Shown in pieces: positions 1-7,798 of a DNA stretch of 64,000 bases. Position 1 is the first letter of the stretch. Each line of letters begins with the position of its first letter. Origin of the DNA: Candidatus Nanohaloarchaea archaeon (GTDB lineage: Archaea > Nanohalarchaeota > Nanosalinia > Nanosalinales > Nanosalinaceae). The position numbers were made by a program, and so were the translations under genes. The notes beneath the pieces are model-generated. The model did not search any database. It saw only the letters and a list, made by a program, of their open reading frames with translations, and had not been told where the DNA came from. The DNA lies in the NCBI GenBank assembly GCA_013343275.1, contig CP046106.1, positions 434,001 through 498,000 of the forward strand, in the 5' to 3' direction.

Positions 1-615
1 GGCGCACGAATGAGCAAGGCAGAAGACGGCCTCTACAAACTAAGACAACATGTCGACACAGCAATCGTAATTGAAAACGACAAACTACTTGATATCGCAG
101 GCGACATGCCTCTCGACCAGGCATTCGGAGTAGCTGACGAACTGATCACAACAATGATCAAGGGAATCACAGAGACAATCTCCAAGCCTTCACTCGTCAA
201 CCTGGACTATGCAGATGTCCAGGCAGTAATGAACGAGGGCGGAGTCGCAGTAGTCGGATACGGAGAGTCAGATACAAACAATAAAGGAAAAGAAGCGATC
301 CATGAGGCCCTCTCCAATCCATTGCTCGATGTAGAGTTCGACGGAGCAAACGGAGCACTACTCCATGTTGCAGGAGGCGAGGACCTGACACTCAACGAGA
401 TCAACGACGTCGGCCAGCTGGTAACGGACAAGCTCGACAATCAGGCCCAGGTAATCTGGGGCGCACGAATCCGCGACGACCTGCAAGGAAAACTACAGGT
501 AATCTCAATTATCACAGGCGTGAAATCACCTTACGTCCTGGGAGAACTTGAGGAAGACGAAGAGACCGAGGTAAAAGGAGACGTAAACGACCTCGGACTT
601 GAAGTCATGAAATAA
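1..615 (+). CDS. ftsZ: Cell division GTPase FtsZ, C-terminal part (5' end outside window)
   Basis: The reading frame is open from base 1 and the first ATG at base 10 is internal, so the gene begins upstream of the window. What remains is the end of the GTPase domain (helix with LYKLRQHVDTAIVI, then NDKLL and the segment KPSLVNLDYADV) and the C-terminal tubulin-like domain (GESDT, GALLHVAGGEDLTLNE, VIWGARI, ITGV). The GGGTGTG nucleotide loop lies upstream and cannot be inspected. FtsZ polymerises at mid-cell to drive division. The tail after the folded domain is short, acidic and ends in DLGLEVMK, a possible partner-binding peptide. Family assignment is sure; which FtsZ paralogue it is cannot be told from this part. 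Confidence 0.93.
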   Translation, partial: GARMSKAEDGLYKLRQHVDTAIVIENDKLLDIAGDMPLDQAFGVADELITTMIKGITETISKPSLVNLDYADVQAVMNEGGVAVVGYGESDTNNKGKEAIHEALSNPLLDVEFDGANGALLHVAGGEDLTLNEINDVGQLVTDKLDNQAQVIWGARIRDDLQGKLQVISIITGVKSPYVLGELEEDEETEVKGDVNDLGLEVMK

Positions 616-619
616 ACTC

Positions 620-650
620 GAAAGCCGGAGGCTTTCTGGGTTACCAGAAA
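620..650 (+). terminator. Two overlapping hairpins just after ftsZ
   Basis: GAAAGCC (620-626) pairs with GGCTTTC (630-636) across a 3-nt loop. TTTCTGG (633-639) pairs with CCAGAAA (644-650), so the two stems are mutually exclusive. They begin five bases after the ftsZ stop. There is no long T-run, so a classical archaeal terminator is not certain; RNA end protection or processing is an alternative. Confidence 0.4.
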
Positions 651-982
651 TTCTCCAAATTTCGAAAAGGCTGGAGATCGGAGATCTTCTGCTTCACAGA
701 AAATCTCTGATTTTCGGCAAGGAGGCCACCCGGCCTCATTAAACCTATATTACGGAGGAAGGCCTCTACTCGAAAACCCCTCCCCCCCCCTTCGACAGGC
801 TTTCCTCCCTAAAAACCTATATTTCAACAGGCGAAGGCTACCAAGACCTCCACGCCACCGACAAAAACCCCTCCCCCCCTTTGTTTTGGCGTGGAGGCCA
901 GCCTTTCGCCACTTATTCTCAATTATTTCTTTTCGATCGCTAAACCAAAAAGTTCTTTACAGTTAACAAACAAAACAGAGCT
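651..982. other. Hairpin-rich intergenic region with two C-loop hairpin units
   Basis: This gene-free stretch is filled with inverted repeats: AATTTC (658-663) with GAAATT upstream at 647-652, GAAAATC/GATTTTC (699-715), GAGGCC/GGCCTC (722-737), and two larger units. Unit 1 has arms 754-765 and 797-808 (12 pairs with one G-T). Unit 2 has an outer arm 830-839 pairing with 900-910 and an inner arm 847-857 pairing with 887-897. Both units are preceded by a TATA-like ACCTATATT (743-751 and 815-823), and both loops carry AAAACCCCT followed by a run of C. The layout suggests structured RNAs or a duplicated element. A promoter for the next gene would lie around 945-960, but no clear TATA box is visible. 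Function unknown. Confidence 0.55.
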
Positions 983-1486
983 ATGAAAGCTGAGAACGAG
1001 GCTATTCTTGGTCTTTCAGGCCTTCTAGCCTTGCTGGTTCCGGTAACTTTCTACACTACTGAAACACCGCTACTGGCAGGACTTTTCTCACTGGCCTCAC
1101 TTGGCATATACAGGTACTGTGACAGAAAGATGGCTATGTCCAGCCTAACCGACCTGGACGAGCTGAAAAGCCTTTATGTTCAGAAAGGTATAGAGGCCAT
1201 TATACTTCTGACTGCTGTTGCATCGCCGGTAGTTGATAAAAATGTCGCGGTATCCGTGCTCCTACTGGTTTTTGTAAGCGAAACCATTCGTGAAGAGGCA
1301 GAAGCTGTCTCGAAGACCGTACTGACATCTTACGCAGGGTTCGAGATCAGGGCAGCAGTCCTAGGTATAGGCATGGTCTTCCAGTCAGTGGCAAGTTACA
1401 GCCTGTTCTATGCGCTTGTTCTGGTAGGAGTCCTGACTGTCTACGAGCTGGGAAGAACTACTCATATCAGCCTGGAAAATATCTGA
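983..1486 (+). CDS. Small integral membrane protein, family not recognised
   Basis: A 167-residue protein with about six hydrophobic segments (roughly 6-24, 29-45, 69-82, 87-100, 123-137, 139-155) and a charged loop near 47-68 (CDRKMAMSSLTDLDELKSLY). I see no catalytic motif; in particular the DG..AR motif of CDP-alcohol phosphatidyltransferases, which have a similar size and topology, is absent. It stands alone between the hairpin spacer and the KH-protein gene, on the same strand. The ATG at 983 follows an AT-rich stretch. It is real by codon use and hydrophobic pattern, but function is unknown. Confidence 0.7.
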   Translation: MKAENEAILGLSGLLALLVPVTFYTTETPLLAGLFSLASLGIYRYCDRKMAMSSLTDLDELKSLYVQKGIEAIILLTAVASPVVDKNVAVSVLLLVFVSETIREEAEAVSKTVLTSYAGFEIRAAVLGIGMVFQSVASYSLFYALVLVGVLTVYELGRTTHISLENI

Positions 1487-1562
1487 AGTAGATGGCTTTT
1501 GAGGCGGCTAAATTTTCCTGGCAGCCTCAGGTATTTAATTTTTCACTGCTCCTTCATTAATT

Positions 1563-2066
1563 ATGAAGGCACCAATATGTAACGTCTGCTTGAAGAGCGA
1601 TGTGCTCTGCAGCAGTTGCAAGGAGAAGTACGAGAACGGTGAAATATCCGATCTGGAAATCGAAATCTCAAGGACACTACAGGATTTAAGCAACGAATAC
1701 GGCTCGCTTAGAGACTCAGAAATCAAACACGCATACGACACAGAAAACGTCGTAGTAATCGTCACAGCAGAGGGAGACGGAGCCAAAGTAGTTGGAAGAA
1801 GCGGAGACATCGTCAAGAAACTCGCAGACGAAATCGGCAAATCAATCAGAGTAGTTGAAAAAAGCGAAGACGACAAAGAAGTCATCAAAGGCCTGCTCAG
1901 CCCTGCTGAAATAGAATCAATCAACACAGTTTTCAGCCCTGACGGCCAGTACAAGAAGATCGTCGTCGACGAAGACTACGAAGGAAAGATCAACCTCTCC
2001 AACGAAGAGTTCGAAGAACTAATCGAACAGATCACAGGGGAGAAGTACGAGCTCTCCTTCGAATAA
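1563..2066 (+). CDS. Zinc-finger KH-domain RNA-binding protein (archaeal NusA-like family)
   Basis: The N-terminus has two CxxC knuckles (C6/C9 and C16/C19) that should bind one zinc. A helix follows (SDLEIEISRTLQDL), then a type II KH fold with the GxxG-type turn in VVGRSGDIVKKLADEIGK (about residues 79-96). The last third (LLSPAEIESINTVFSPDG) matches the conserved tail of a family found across Euryarchaeota and annotated as KH-domain or NusA-like protein; role in transcription or translation is unproven. TATA-like TATTTAAT at 1532-1539 lies about 28 nt before the ATG, so the mRNA should be leaderless. A T-rich tract follows the stop and separates it from the convergent GNAT gene. Confidence 0.82.
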   Translation: MKAPICNVCLKSDVLCSSCKEKYENGEISDLEIEISRTLQDLSNEYGSLRDSEIKHAYDTENVVVIVTAEGDGAKVVGRSGDIVKKLADEIGKSIRVVEKSEDDKEVIKGLLSPAEIESINTVFSPDGQYKKIVVDEDYEGKINLSNEEFEELIEQITGEKYELSFE

Positions 2067-2087
2067 AAAACCTCTTTCTTTTCCCTT

Positions 2088-2621
2088 TCACTTTCTCATA
2101 ATTAGACTGGATCTCTCCCTGGAAAGAATATCGATATCTTCAGGGCCAAGAACACTTTCTCCAGCAGTCTCAAATCCGAGGCTGCGGTAGAAATTGACAG
2201 CATTTTCATTGTCCTCAAATACTTCCACCACAAAGCTGGAGAAACCTTCCGGAATCCGGGCAAAGGCCTCCTCCGCCAATGCAGTACCAACTCCCTGCCG
2301 CCAGTAATCAGGGTGAACAAACATCGAACGTAGCTGGACCTCGTCTTCATCTACAAAAGAGTCTGCCTCGCCGTTCCAGGCCATACGTATCCTGCCAACC
2401 ACTTTACCGTCTTTCTCAGCTACAAGAACAAACGTCCCATCTTTCTCAGTTCTTTTCCTTATATCTTCCTCGGATTTATGGAACTCAGAACTCTGTCGAG
2501 CCACCTCCACCTCTTCAGAGGTCAGAAAGCTTTCCTGGCCCTGAATCCATGATTTCCTGCCCAGCTCCTCCAGGTCCTCAGTGTCGGAAGGCCTGACCTC
2601 TCTGATTTTCAACTCCATCAT
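2088..2621 (-). CDS. GNAT-family N-acetyltransferase
   Basis: A GNAT fold enzyme transferring an acyl group from acyl-CoA to an amine. Visible marks are the beta4 strand VVGRIRM, motif A LRSMFVHPDYWRQGVGTAL with the pyrophosphate loop RQGVGT, and motif B ENAVNFYRSLGFE. The substrate cannot be told. The frame is open further upstream to a GTG at 2642, but a TATA box at 2644-2651 points to transcription starting near 2621, and two adjacent ATGs (2621 and 2618) sit there, so the shorter start is chosen. It is divergent from rli1, with interleaved promoters, and convergent with the KH gene. Confidence 0.85.
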   Translation of the reverse strand: MMELKIREVRPSDTEDLEELGRKSWIQGQESFLTSEEVEVARQSSEFHKSEEDIRKRTEKDGTFVLVAEKDGKVVGRIRMAWNGEADSFVDEDEVQLRSMFVHPDYWRQGVGTALAEEAFARIPEGFSSFVVEVFEDNENAVNFYRSLGFETAGESVLGPEDIDILSRERSSLIMRK

Positions 2622-2658
2622 GATTGTTTTAATTAATCTCACGGTTTAAATCAACTCT
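2622..2658. promoter_or_regulatory. Interleaved divergent promoters of GNAT gene and rli1
   Basis: TTTTAATTAA (2627-2636) is centred about 27 nt upstream of the rli1 ATG at 2659. TTTAAA (2646-2651, read on the minus strand) is centred about 27 nt upstream of the GNAT ATG at 2621. Each TATA box therefore lies between the other box and the other start codon, so the two initiation complexes should compete. Both mRNAs are predicted leaderless. Confidence 0.6.
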
Positions 2659-4467
2659 ATGAGCACAGAGAAAAACGCAAAGAACTTCATCGTTGTAATC
2701 GACCAGGAGAAGATAGAACCTGACCTGGCGAAGGAGACCGTCATAAAGTACGATCCATTGAACAGGTCAGGAAAAGAAGGCGGATTCCGCCTCGATGACG
2801 AAGGCCACCTCCACATCGACAACGAAAACGTCATGGAGGCCCACAAGATGGCGATCAACAAGTACCCATACGACGGAGCCATCCAGCTAATCCGACTGGA
2901 CAGAGAGTTCGGAGAAAAAATCCACCAGTACGGGGAAAACGCATTCAGACTCTACGGCCTACCAGAACCAAAAGAAGGCCGGGTAACAGGAATCCTCGGA
3001 AGAAACGGGATCGGAAAATCCACGGCCCTGAGAATACTTGCAGGCGACATAAAGCCAAACCTGGGCCAGTTCGAAGAAGAACCCGACTGGAGCGAAATAA
3101 AGAAAGAATACCGTGGAACAGGCCTCCAAACCCATTTCAACAAACTCGCAGAAGGAGAAGTTACCTCGGCATTCAAGCCTCAGCAGGTCGATAAGATCCC
3201 TGAGTACCACGAAGGGACTGTAGAGGATCTTCTGGAGATAGAGGATGAACGAGATGTTATCGGGGAAGTTGCAGAGAAGACCGATATCTCACATCTTATG
3301 GACAGAGAGCTCGACGAGCTTTCCGGCGGAGAGCTGCAGAGAGTAGCTATTGCATCGACAATGGTGAAAGACGCAGATCTCTACATGTTCGACGAGCCAT
3401 CCTCATTCCTGGACGTAAAACAGCGCTTGAATATTGGAGAGGCCATCCACGCACTTTCGGAGGATGCAGCTGTACTGGTCGTAGAGCACGATCTGGCGAC
3501 GCTCGATCTCGTATCTGACGCAGTACATGTCTTTCATGGAGAGGCCGGAGCCTACGGAATGGTATCGAACGCTTTCTCGACAAGAGAAGGGATAAACCAG
3601 TACCTCGACGGCTACCTCAAAACACATAATTTACAGATCAGAAGCGAATCCATCGACTTCAAACGGACCAAAAGAAGCCAGGTGGAGAAGAAGGCCTCCG
3701 TCTTCGAGTACCCAGAGCTAGCGAAAAGCTTTGGACAAGGAAAGTTCTCACTGGAAGTTGACTCAGGAGTGCTCCACGAGGAGGAGGTTCTCGGAATATT
3801 CGGAGAGAACGGCCTCGGAAAAACTACCTTTGCAAAAATGCTGGCCGGCGCACTGGAGCCAGATCAGGGCCAGTCCCCTGAAGTCGATCTCTCATTCAAA
3901 CCGCAGTACTTGGAATCTCAGGATGCAAACGTTGAGGCCGTAATTTCTCAGCATGTCAACCCTGAGAACAAGAAGTTCAAGAACCGTATTGCAGAACCCC
4001 TCGGGATCGAAGATCTCTACGAGCAGAACATCAACGACCTATCCGGCGGAGAGTTACAGAAAGTGGGCGTCGCGATCTGTCTGTCCAGAAACGCAGACGT
4101 ATACGTACTGGACGAGCCATCGGCCTACCTCGATGTAGAATCAAGAGTGGAACTAGGGAGAGTGATAAAGAGGTTCGCACGGAAAACCGAGAAACCTGTC
4201 ATGGTAATCGATCACGACCTCATACTCCTAGACTATATCTCCGACAGAGGCCTTGTATTCGAGGGAGAGCCAGGAGTTGAAGGCTATGCAGATAATCCTT
4301 CGAAGATCGGAGAGGCTATGAACAAGTTCCTGAAACTCGTGGATCTGACATTCAGGAAGGATCCGGAAACCGGGAGACCTCGAGCCAACAAACCCGGCAG
4401 CCAGAAAGACAAGCAGCAGAGGAAAAAAGACGAGTTCTACGAGCAGAAAGCGGTGAAGAAAGAATGA
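2659..4467 (+). CDS. rli1: ABCE1/Rli1 ribosome-recycling ATPase lacking the Fe-S cysteines
   Basis: Twin-cassette ABC ATPase that splits ribosomes after termination. Cassette 1 has Walker A GRNGIGKS (114-121), signature LSGGELQRVAIA and Walker B MFDEPSSFLD; cassette 2 has GENGLGKTT, LSGGELQKVGVA and VLDEPSAYLD. The hinge II tail FRKDPETGRPRANK is typical of ABCE1. The odd part is the N-terminus: the two 4Fe-4S clusters of the family need eight cysteines, yet residues 1-110 contain none. By alignment with the family consensus (from memory) the eight positions are I19, A24, V28, D32, V58, A61, M64 and Y69, while flanking landmarks (VID, PLNRSGKE, PYDGAI, YGENAF) remain. The domain is kept but cannot bind clusters in the usual way. 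The gene overlaps the next by 4 nt. Confidence 0.95.
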   Translation: MSTEKNAKNFIVVIDQEKIEPDLAKETVIKYDPLNRSGKEGGFRLDDEGHLHIDNENVMEAHKMAINKYPYDGAIQLIRLDREFGEKIHQYGENAFRLYGLPEPKEGRVTGILGRNGIGKSTALRILAGDIKPNLGQFEEEPDWSEIKKEYRGTGLQTHFNKLAEGEVTSAFKPQQVDKIPEYHEGTVEDLLEIEDERDVIGEVAEKTDISHLMDRELDELSGGELQRVAIASTMVKDADLYMFDEPSSFLDVKQRLNIGEAIHALSEDAAVLVVEHDLATLDLVSDAVHVFHGEAGAYGMVSNAFSTREGINQYLDGYLKTHNLQIRSESIDFKRTKRSQVEKKASVFEYPELAKSFGQGKFSLEVDSGVLHEEEVLGIFGENGLGKTTFAKMLAGALEPDQGQSPEVDLSFKPQYLESQDANVEAVISQHVNPENKKFKNRIAEPLGIEDLYEQNINDLSGGELQKVGVAICLSRNADVYVLDEPSAYLDVESRVELGRVIKRFARKTEKPVMVIDHDLILLDYISDRGLVFEGEPGVEGYADNPSKIGEAMNKFLKLVDLTFRKDPETGRPRANKPGSQKDKQQRKKDEFYEQKAVKKE

Positions 4468-4712
4468 AGAAAGAGGACATAATCTTTGACCGTGGTGACA
4501 ATGAGATAGTATTCGTCAAGACAGAAATCGATACTGAAGACCTGGCAGAGGTCGAAAAGCCGGAAGAACTCAAGGAGAGAATGAAGAAAGAGGAAGGCCT
4601 TGTACTTGAGAACGCAACCATCACAGCAATCTTCAGCGACGAATTCGCAGTACATCTTCATGAAGACTCGAAGATCACGCTTGATGGAGAACAGATCTAC
4701 CCTACAGATTAA
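4464..4712 (+). CDS. Small acidic protein of unknown function, cotranscribed with rli1
   Basis: An 82-residue protein whose ATG overlaps the rli1 stop by 4 nt, so the two are translationally coupled. It is rich in Glu/Asp, has a helical middle (KPEELKERMKKEEG) and beta-like ends (NEIVFVKTEI; ATITAIFSDEFAVHLH). No known domain recognised. Coupling suggests a role near ribosome recycling, which is inference only. Confidence 0.7.
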   Translation: MKKEDIIFDRGDNEIVFVKTEIDTEDLAEVEKPEELKERMKKEEGLVLENATITAIFSDEFAVHLHEDSKITLDGEQIYPTD

Positions 4713-4736
4713 ACATTTCTATAAGAAACATTCTAC

Positions 4737-5663
4737 ATGAGTAACTGGACAGCAGAAGAAATGCCTAACCTGGAAGGAAAAACAGCTCTAGTCACAGGAG
4801 CAAACTCAGGCATAGGATTTGAAGCCACGAAAAAACTCGCACGGAAAAACGCAGAAGTAGTAATGGCCTGCAGAAAAAAGGAGAAAGGCCTTGAGGCGAA
4901 AGAAGAAATAGAGGCAGAGATTGAAGGCCCCGACCTGAGAGTAATGCAGGTAGACCTGGCCTCACTTGACTCAATCCACGAAACGGCAGAAAAATTCAAA
5001 TCAGAATACGAGAAACTTGATCTACTGTTCAACAATGCCGGAGTAATGGCTATCCCAAGAAGAGAAACAGAAGACGGATTCGAATACCAGATAGGCGTAA
5101 ACCATCTAGGCCACTACGCACTCACAGGCCTGCTACTGGAAAAACTGGAAAACGCCGATGACGAGGCCCGAATAATTTCTCAAAGCTCTATTGCTCACGA
5201 AAACGGCGATATCAACTTCGAAGACATCAACCACGAAAAAAGCTATGACCGCATGCAGGCTTACTCAGATTCCAAGCTTGCAAACATTCTTTTCGCCAAA
5301 GAACTGGATAGAAAACTGAAAGAGGATGACCTAGATATCAAGGCCATAGCTTCACATCCCGGCGTCTCCCACACCAACCTTTTCAACGCTGAGGAAAGCC
5401 AACACAACATAATAGTCACTAAACTAATGGGTCTAGGCCTGAAACTGTTCGGCCAGAGCCCAGAAAAAGGCTGTCTCCCAATGCTTTACGCAGCAACCTC
5501 TGAAGAAATTGAAGGCGGAGAATTCATCGGGCCGGACGGATTCAAAGCAATCCGTGGCAGTCCTGAGAGACAGATACCTTCAGAGAAGGCCCAGGATGAA
5601 AAACTGGCAGAAAGACTCTGGGAGAAATCAGGGGAAATGACCGGCGTGGAGTATAACCTGTAG
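4737..5663 (+). CDS. Short-chain dehydrogenase/reductase (retinol-dehydrogenase-like)
   Basis: NAD(P)-dependent oxidoreductase of the classical/atypical SDR type. Visible are the dinucleotide loop TGANSGIG (about residues 20-27), DLASLDS after the adenine pocket, NNAGVM (about 100), the catalytic Ser in IISQSSIAH and the YSDSK pair (Tyr and Lys). ACRKKEKG after strand 2 suggests NADP preference. The C-terminal third resembles the retinol dehydrogenase/WWOX group (PGVSHTNLF, ATSEEIEGGEFIGPDG). The substrate is unknown. It lies 24 nt after the unknown gene at 4464. Confidence 0.88.
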   Translation: MSNWTAEEMPNLEGKTALVTGANSGIGFEATKKLARKNAEVVMACRKKEKGLEAKEEIEAEIEGPDLRVMQVDLASLDSIHETAEKFKSEYEKLDLLFNNAGVMAIPRRETEDGFEYQIGVNHLGHYALTGLLLEKLENADDEARIISQSSIAHENGDINFEDINHEKSYDRMQAYSDSKLANILFAKELDRKLKEDDLDIKAIASHPGVSHTNLFNAEESQHNIIVTKLMGLGLKLFGQSPEKGCLPMLYAATSEEIEGGEFIGPDGFKAIRGSPERQIPSEKAQDEKLAERLWEKSGEMTGVEYNL

Positions 5664-5721
5664 AGTTCCCTGCCGGCGAAAGTAGAGTAATTTAACAGTA
5701 AACCTCCAGACTTGTTACTGA

Positions 5722-6456
5722 ATGCAGGCAGAAAAGGAGTTAAGATTTTCAGTACCGGAGATATCCGAGGCCCTGGGCTTTCGCAGAGAACAGTTCCATC
5801 CTGACGAACTTCTTTCAGATGAGGAGTTCCCTCTTGACTACCCTGAGACAAGGCCTGAGGACAAGTACGAGGAATGGAACAGGCCTGACCTGAGAGCTTT
5901 TACCGATAATATTGGTGCTGCCTGGGAGGACAAACTAGCGGAGAGATATGACATGGATACTGTAAGAATCGGGCCAGTAGATCTGAAGGTTACGGAAGGA
6001 AAATTCGAGGATTCTCCGGTTCAGGCCAAGACAGCCTGCATAATAAACAGTAAAGGTCAGAGAGACGACGGTAGCTGGAAAACACAGCCAGGCCTTCTAT
6101 ACGTCAAAAGGCCAGAGATGGAGAGTCTAGCAGAGATGAATTTTGAAGATACATGTCTTGACCCGGATGAGTACAGCCCTCCAGCGCTTCTGCACGGCTC
6201 CGTACATTATCCACGCGAAGACATGCCTAAACTACCGGACAGCGTTCCAACAGCTACTATAGAATCACCTGATGACCGCAACTACAGTTTTGAGACAGCT
6301 TATGTAGGAGAGATAGTAACTCCTGTAGGCCCGTTATACAAAGACAACCAGGACGCGTTTAACAGCGGATCCAGACAGGCCTGGCCTCTTAACTGGAGAA
6401 AGGCCTTTGGGAGAAATATAGAAGATGAAAGTATTATGAGGTACTGGAGAGACTGA
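5722..6456 (+). CDS. Conserved-looking protein of unknown function
   Basis: A 244-residue acidic protein not matched to a family. A central segment has DTVRIGPVDLKVTEGKFED, then PVQAKTACIINSKG and GLLYVKRPEMESL, strand-rich and with a D...K spacing loosely like restriction-endonuclease-fold nucleases; I cannot confirm that. The C-terminus (QAWPLNWRKAFGRNIEDES) is basic and aromatic. TATA-like TTTAAC at 5692-5697 lies about 28 nt before the ATG. It ends one base before the convergent AlaX gene begins. Confidence 0.65.
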   Translation: MQAEKELRFSVPEISEALGFRREQFHPDELLSDEEFPLDYPETRPEDKYEEWNRPDLRAFTDNIGAAWEDKLAERYDMDTVRIGPVDLKVTEGKFEDSPVQAKTACIINSKGQRDDGSWKTQPGLLYVKRPEMESLAEMNFEDTCLDPDEYSPPALLHGSVHYPREDMPKLPDSVPTATIESPDDRNYSFETAYVGEIVTPVGPLYKDNQDAFNSGSRQAWPLNWRKAFGRNIEDESIMRYWRD

Positions 6457-7176
6457 TTACTCCTCTAGCTCGAACTCCAGTCTTTCCACGTTCTCCCCTT
6501 TGGAAACCCTGTTAACTATGTTTATACGGCCGATCTCATTGATGTTGTCGACGTGAGTTCCTCCACAGGGACAGATATCGTCTTCACCGATAACCACCAC
6601 CCTCAGCGGATCCACGCTTTCAGGAATCAAGTCAAGGTTGGTACGGCCTTCGGTCATCTGCTCTTCTACCAGTTCACGCGCCATCTCTTTCTTCCGGACT
6701 TCCAGGCCTTTCTGGATCAATGCATTGGCCTCTTTCTCTATTTTCTCGACGTCTTCCTCGCTGAAATCTACAGGTTTGAAGTCTATCCGGGACTGGTCTT
6801 CGTGTATCTGGTTGCCGGCTGTCGTTGCATCGTACTCCTGCAGTGCAACCCATGAGAGAATATGCTGGGCAGTATGCATCCTCATATGTTTGTAGCGTCG
6901 CTCCCAGTCGATCTCGCCATGTACTTCCTGCCCTGGCTCCGGGAAATCGCCTTCAATGTAGTGACGGACTTCTCCATGCTCTTTCTGCACATCGACTACT
7001 TCTGCCTCGCTACCATCCCACGAAATCTTTCCCTGGTCCGCCGGCTGTCCGCCACCCTCCTTGTAGAACAGGGTTTCCTTCAGGCAGATATAGTTATCCA
7101 TCTCCTTTACCTTGCTTACCTCGGATTCAAACTCCTTCTGGTACTCATTGTCCGGATAGTACAGAAGCTCTGTCAT
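6457..7176 (-). CDS. alaX: AlaX-type alanyl-tRNA editing hydrolase
   Basis: Free-standing relative of the AlaRS editing domain that deacylates Ser-tRNA(Ala) or Gly-tRNA(Ala). The zinc site is seen as HTAQH (about residue 101) and the later CGGTH (about 205). The N-terminal part FYKEGGGQPADQG is the conserved glycine-rich strand of AlaX-M/L proteins. The 239-residue length fits AlaX-M. A TTTAA box at 7199-7203 precedes the start by about 25 nt with GGCC between them, a promoter layout seen at several genes here. Confidence 0.92.
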   Translation of the reverse strand: MTELLYYPDNEYQKEFESEVSKVKEMDNYICLKETLFYKEGGGQPADQGKISWDGSEAEVVDVQKEHGEVRHYIEGDFPEPGQEVHGEIDWERRYKHMRMHTAQHILSWVALQEYDATTAGNQIHEDQSRIDFKPVDFSEEDVEKIEKEANALIQKGLEVRKKEMARELVEEQMTEGRTNLDLIPESVDPLRVVVIGEDDICPCGGTHVDNINEIGRINIVNRVSKGENVERLEFELEE

Positions 7177-7225
7177 ATCACAGGTTACGGCCTCCAGCTT
7201 TAATGCAGTTACTGTATTCAGACTG

Positions 7226-7795
7226 TCAACCAGGCAGCACCAAGTTCAGTAAAGTGACTACTATACCTGCAGCACCCATCCTTGCAGCCGCTACATACAG
7301 TTTCTGACCTGAGATATTCCCCATGTAAACACCGAACGCGGAAAGAAGGGCTACACCGATGGCTACTGAGGCAACTGTAGAGTACAGCATCCCGATCGCA
7401 GGTTCAAAAAGGAAGGGAATCAGCGGCAATAGTATACCAATCACCGGGCCTAAACCGCTGCTCAACGCATTGATGACGCGGCCCTGCTTCTTCTGCCTGT
7501 GGATCTCGGTACCTTCCAGACCTGTCATCATAGGTTCTTCAAGCTCGTGAACTTCAGCCAGTTTCTCTGCTCTCTCAATCTCCCATACACTCCAGATACC
7601 GGAGGTCGCAAGACCTATACCAGCGCCGACTCCGACCTTGAACACGGTAAGGCCTGTAGGCACTCCTGATAGAAAGCTTCCGACCGCTACTCCTGTAGAA
7701 GTCAGTGTTCCGTCGAATCCATTGGAGATGAAGTAGCGTCTGGATATCTTCCGGACATCCTCTTTCTGCCAGGCCTGTTTCAGGTCTTCAAACAT
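7226..7795 (-). CDS. VIT1/CCC1-family membrane transporter
   Basis: A 189-residue membrane protein beginning with RRYFISNGFDGTLTSTGVAV, the first-helix signature of the VIT1/CCC1 (DUF125) iron/manganese transporter family. About five hydrophobic segments follow, with a charged central loop (EIERAEKLAEVHELEE) where the family binds metal, here rich in Glu. It is shorter than eukaryotic VIT1. It begins 3 nt after the DUF211 stop and is likely in one transcript with it. Substrate (Fe or Mn) is inferred from family. Confidence 0.82.
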   Translation of the reverse strand: MFEDLKQAWQKEDVRKISRRYFISNGFDGTLTSTGVAVGSFLSGVPTGLTVFKVGVGAGIGLATSGIWSVWEIERAEKLAEVHELEEPMMTGLEGTEIHRQKKQGRVINALSSGLGPVIGILLPLIPFLFEPAIGMLYSTVASVAIGVALLSAFGVYMGNISGQKLYVAAARMGAAGIVVTLLNLVLPG

Positions 7796-7798
7796 TGT

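Noticed and set aside
10-615. ATG at base 10 as the true ftsZ start
   Set aside because: The frame is open to base 1 and FtsZ homology continues upstream; the GTPase loop is missing from the window.
772-886. C-runs near 781-790 and 871-879 as sequencing artefacts
   Set aside because: Each lies in a different hairpin loop with distinct paired arms, so a simple artefact is less likely; still, run lengths may be inexact.
1535-1954. 139-codon minus-strand frame opposite the KH protein
   Set aside because: Shadow of the KH gene: Ser/Leu-rich product typical of the antisense of acidic coding sequence.
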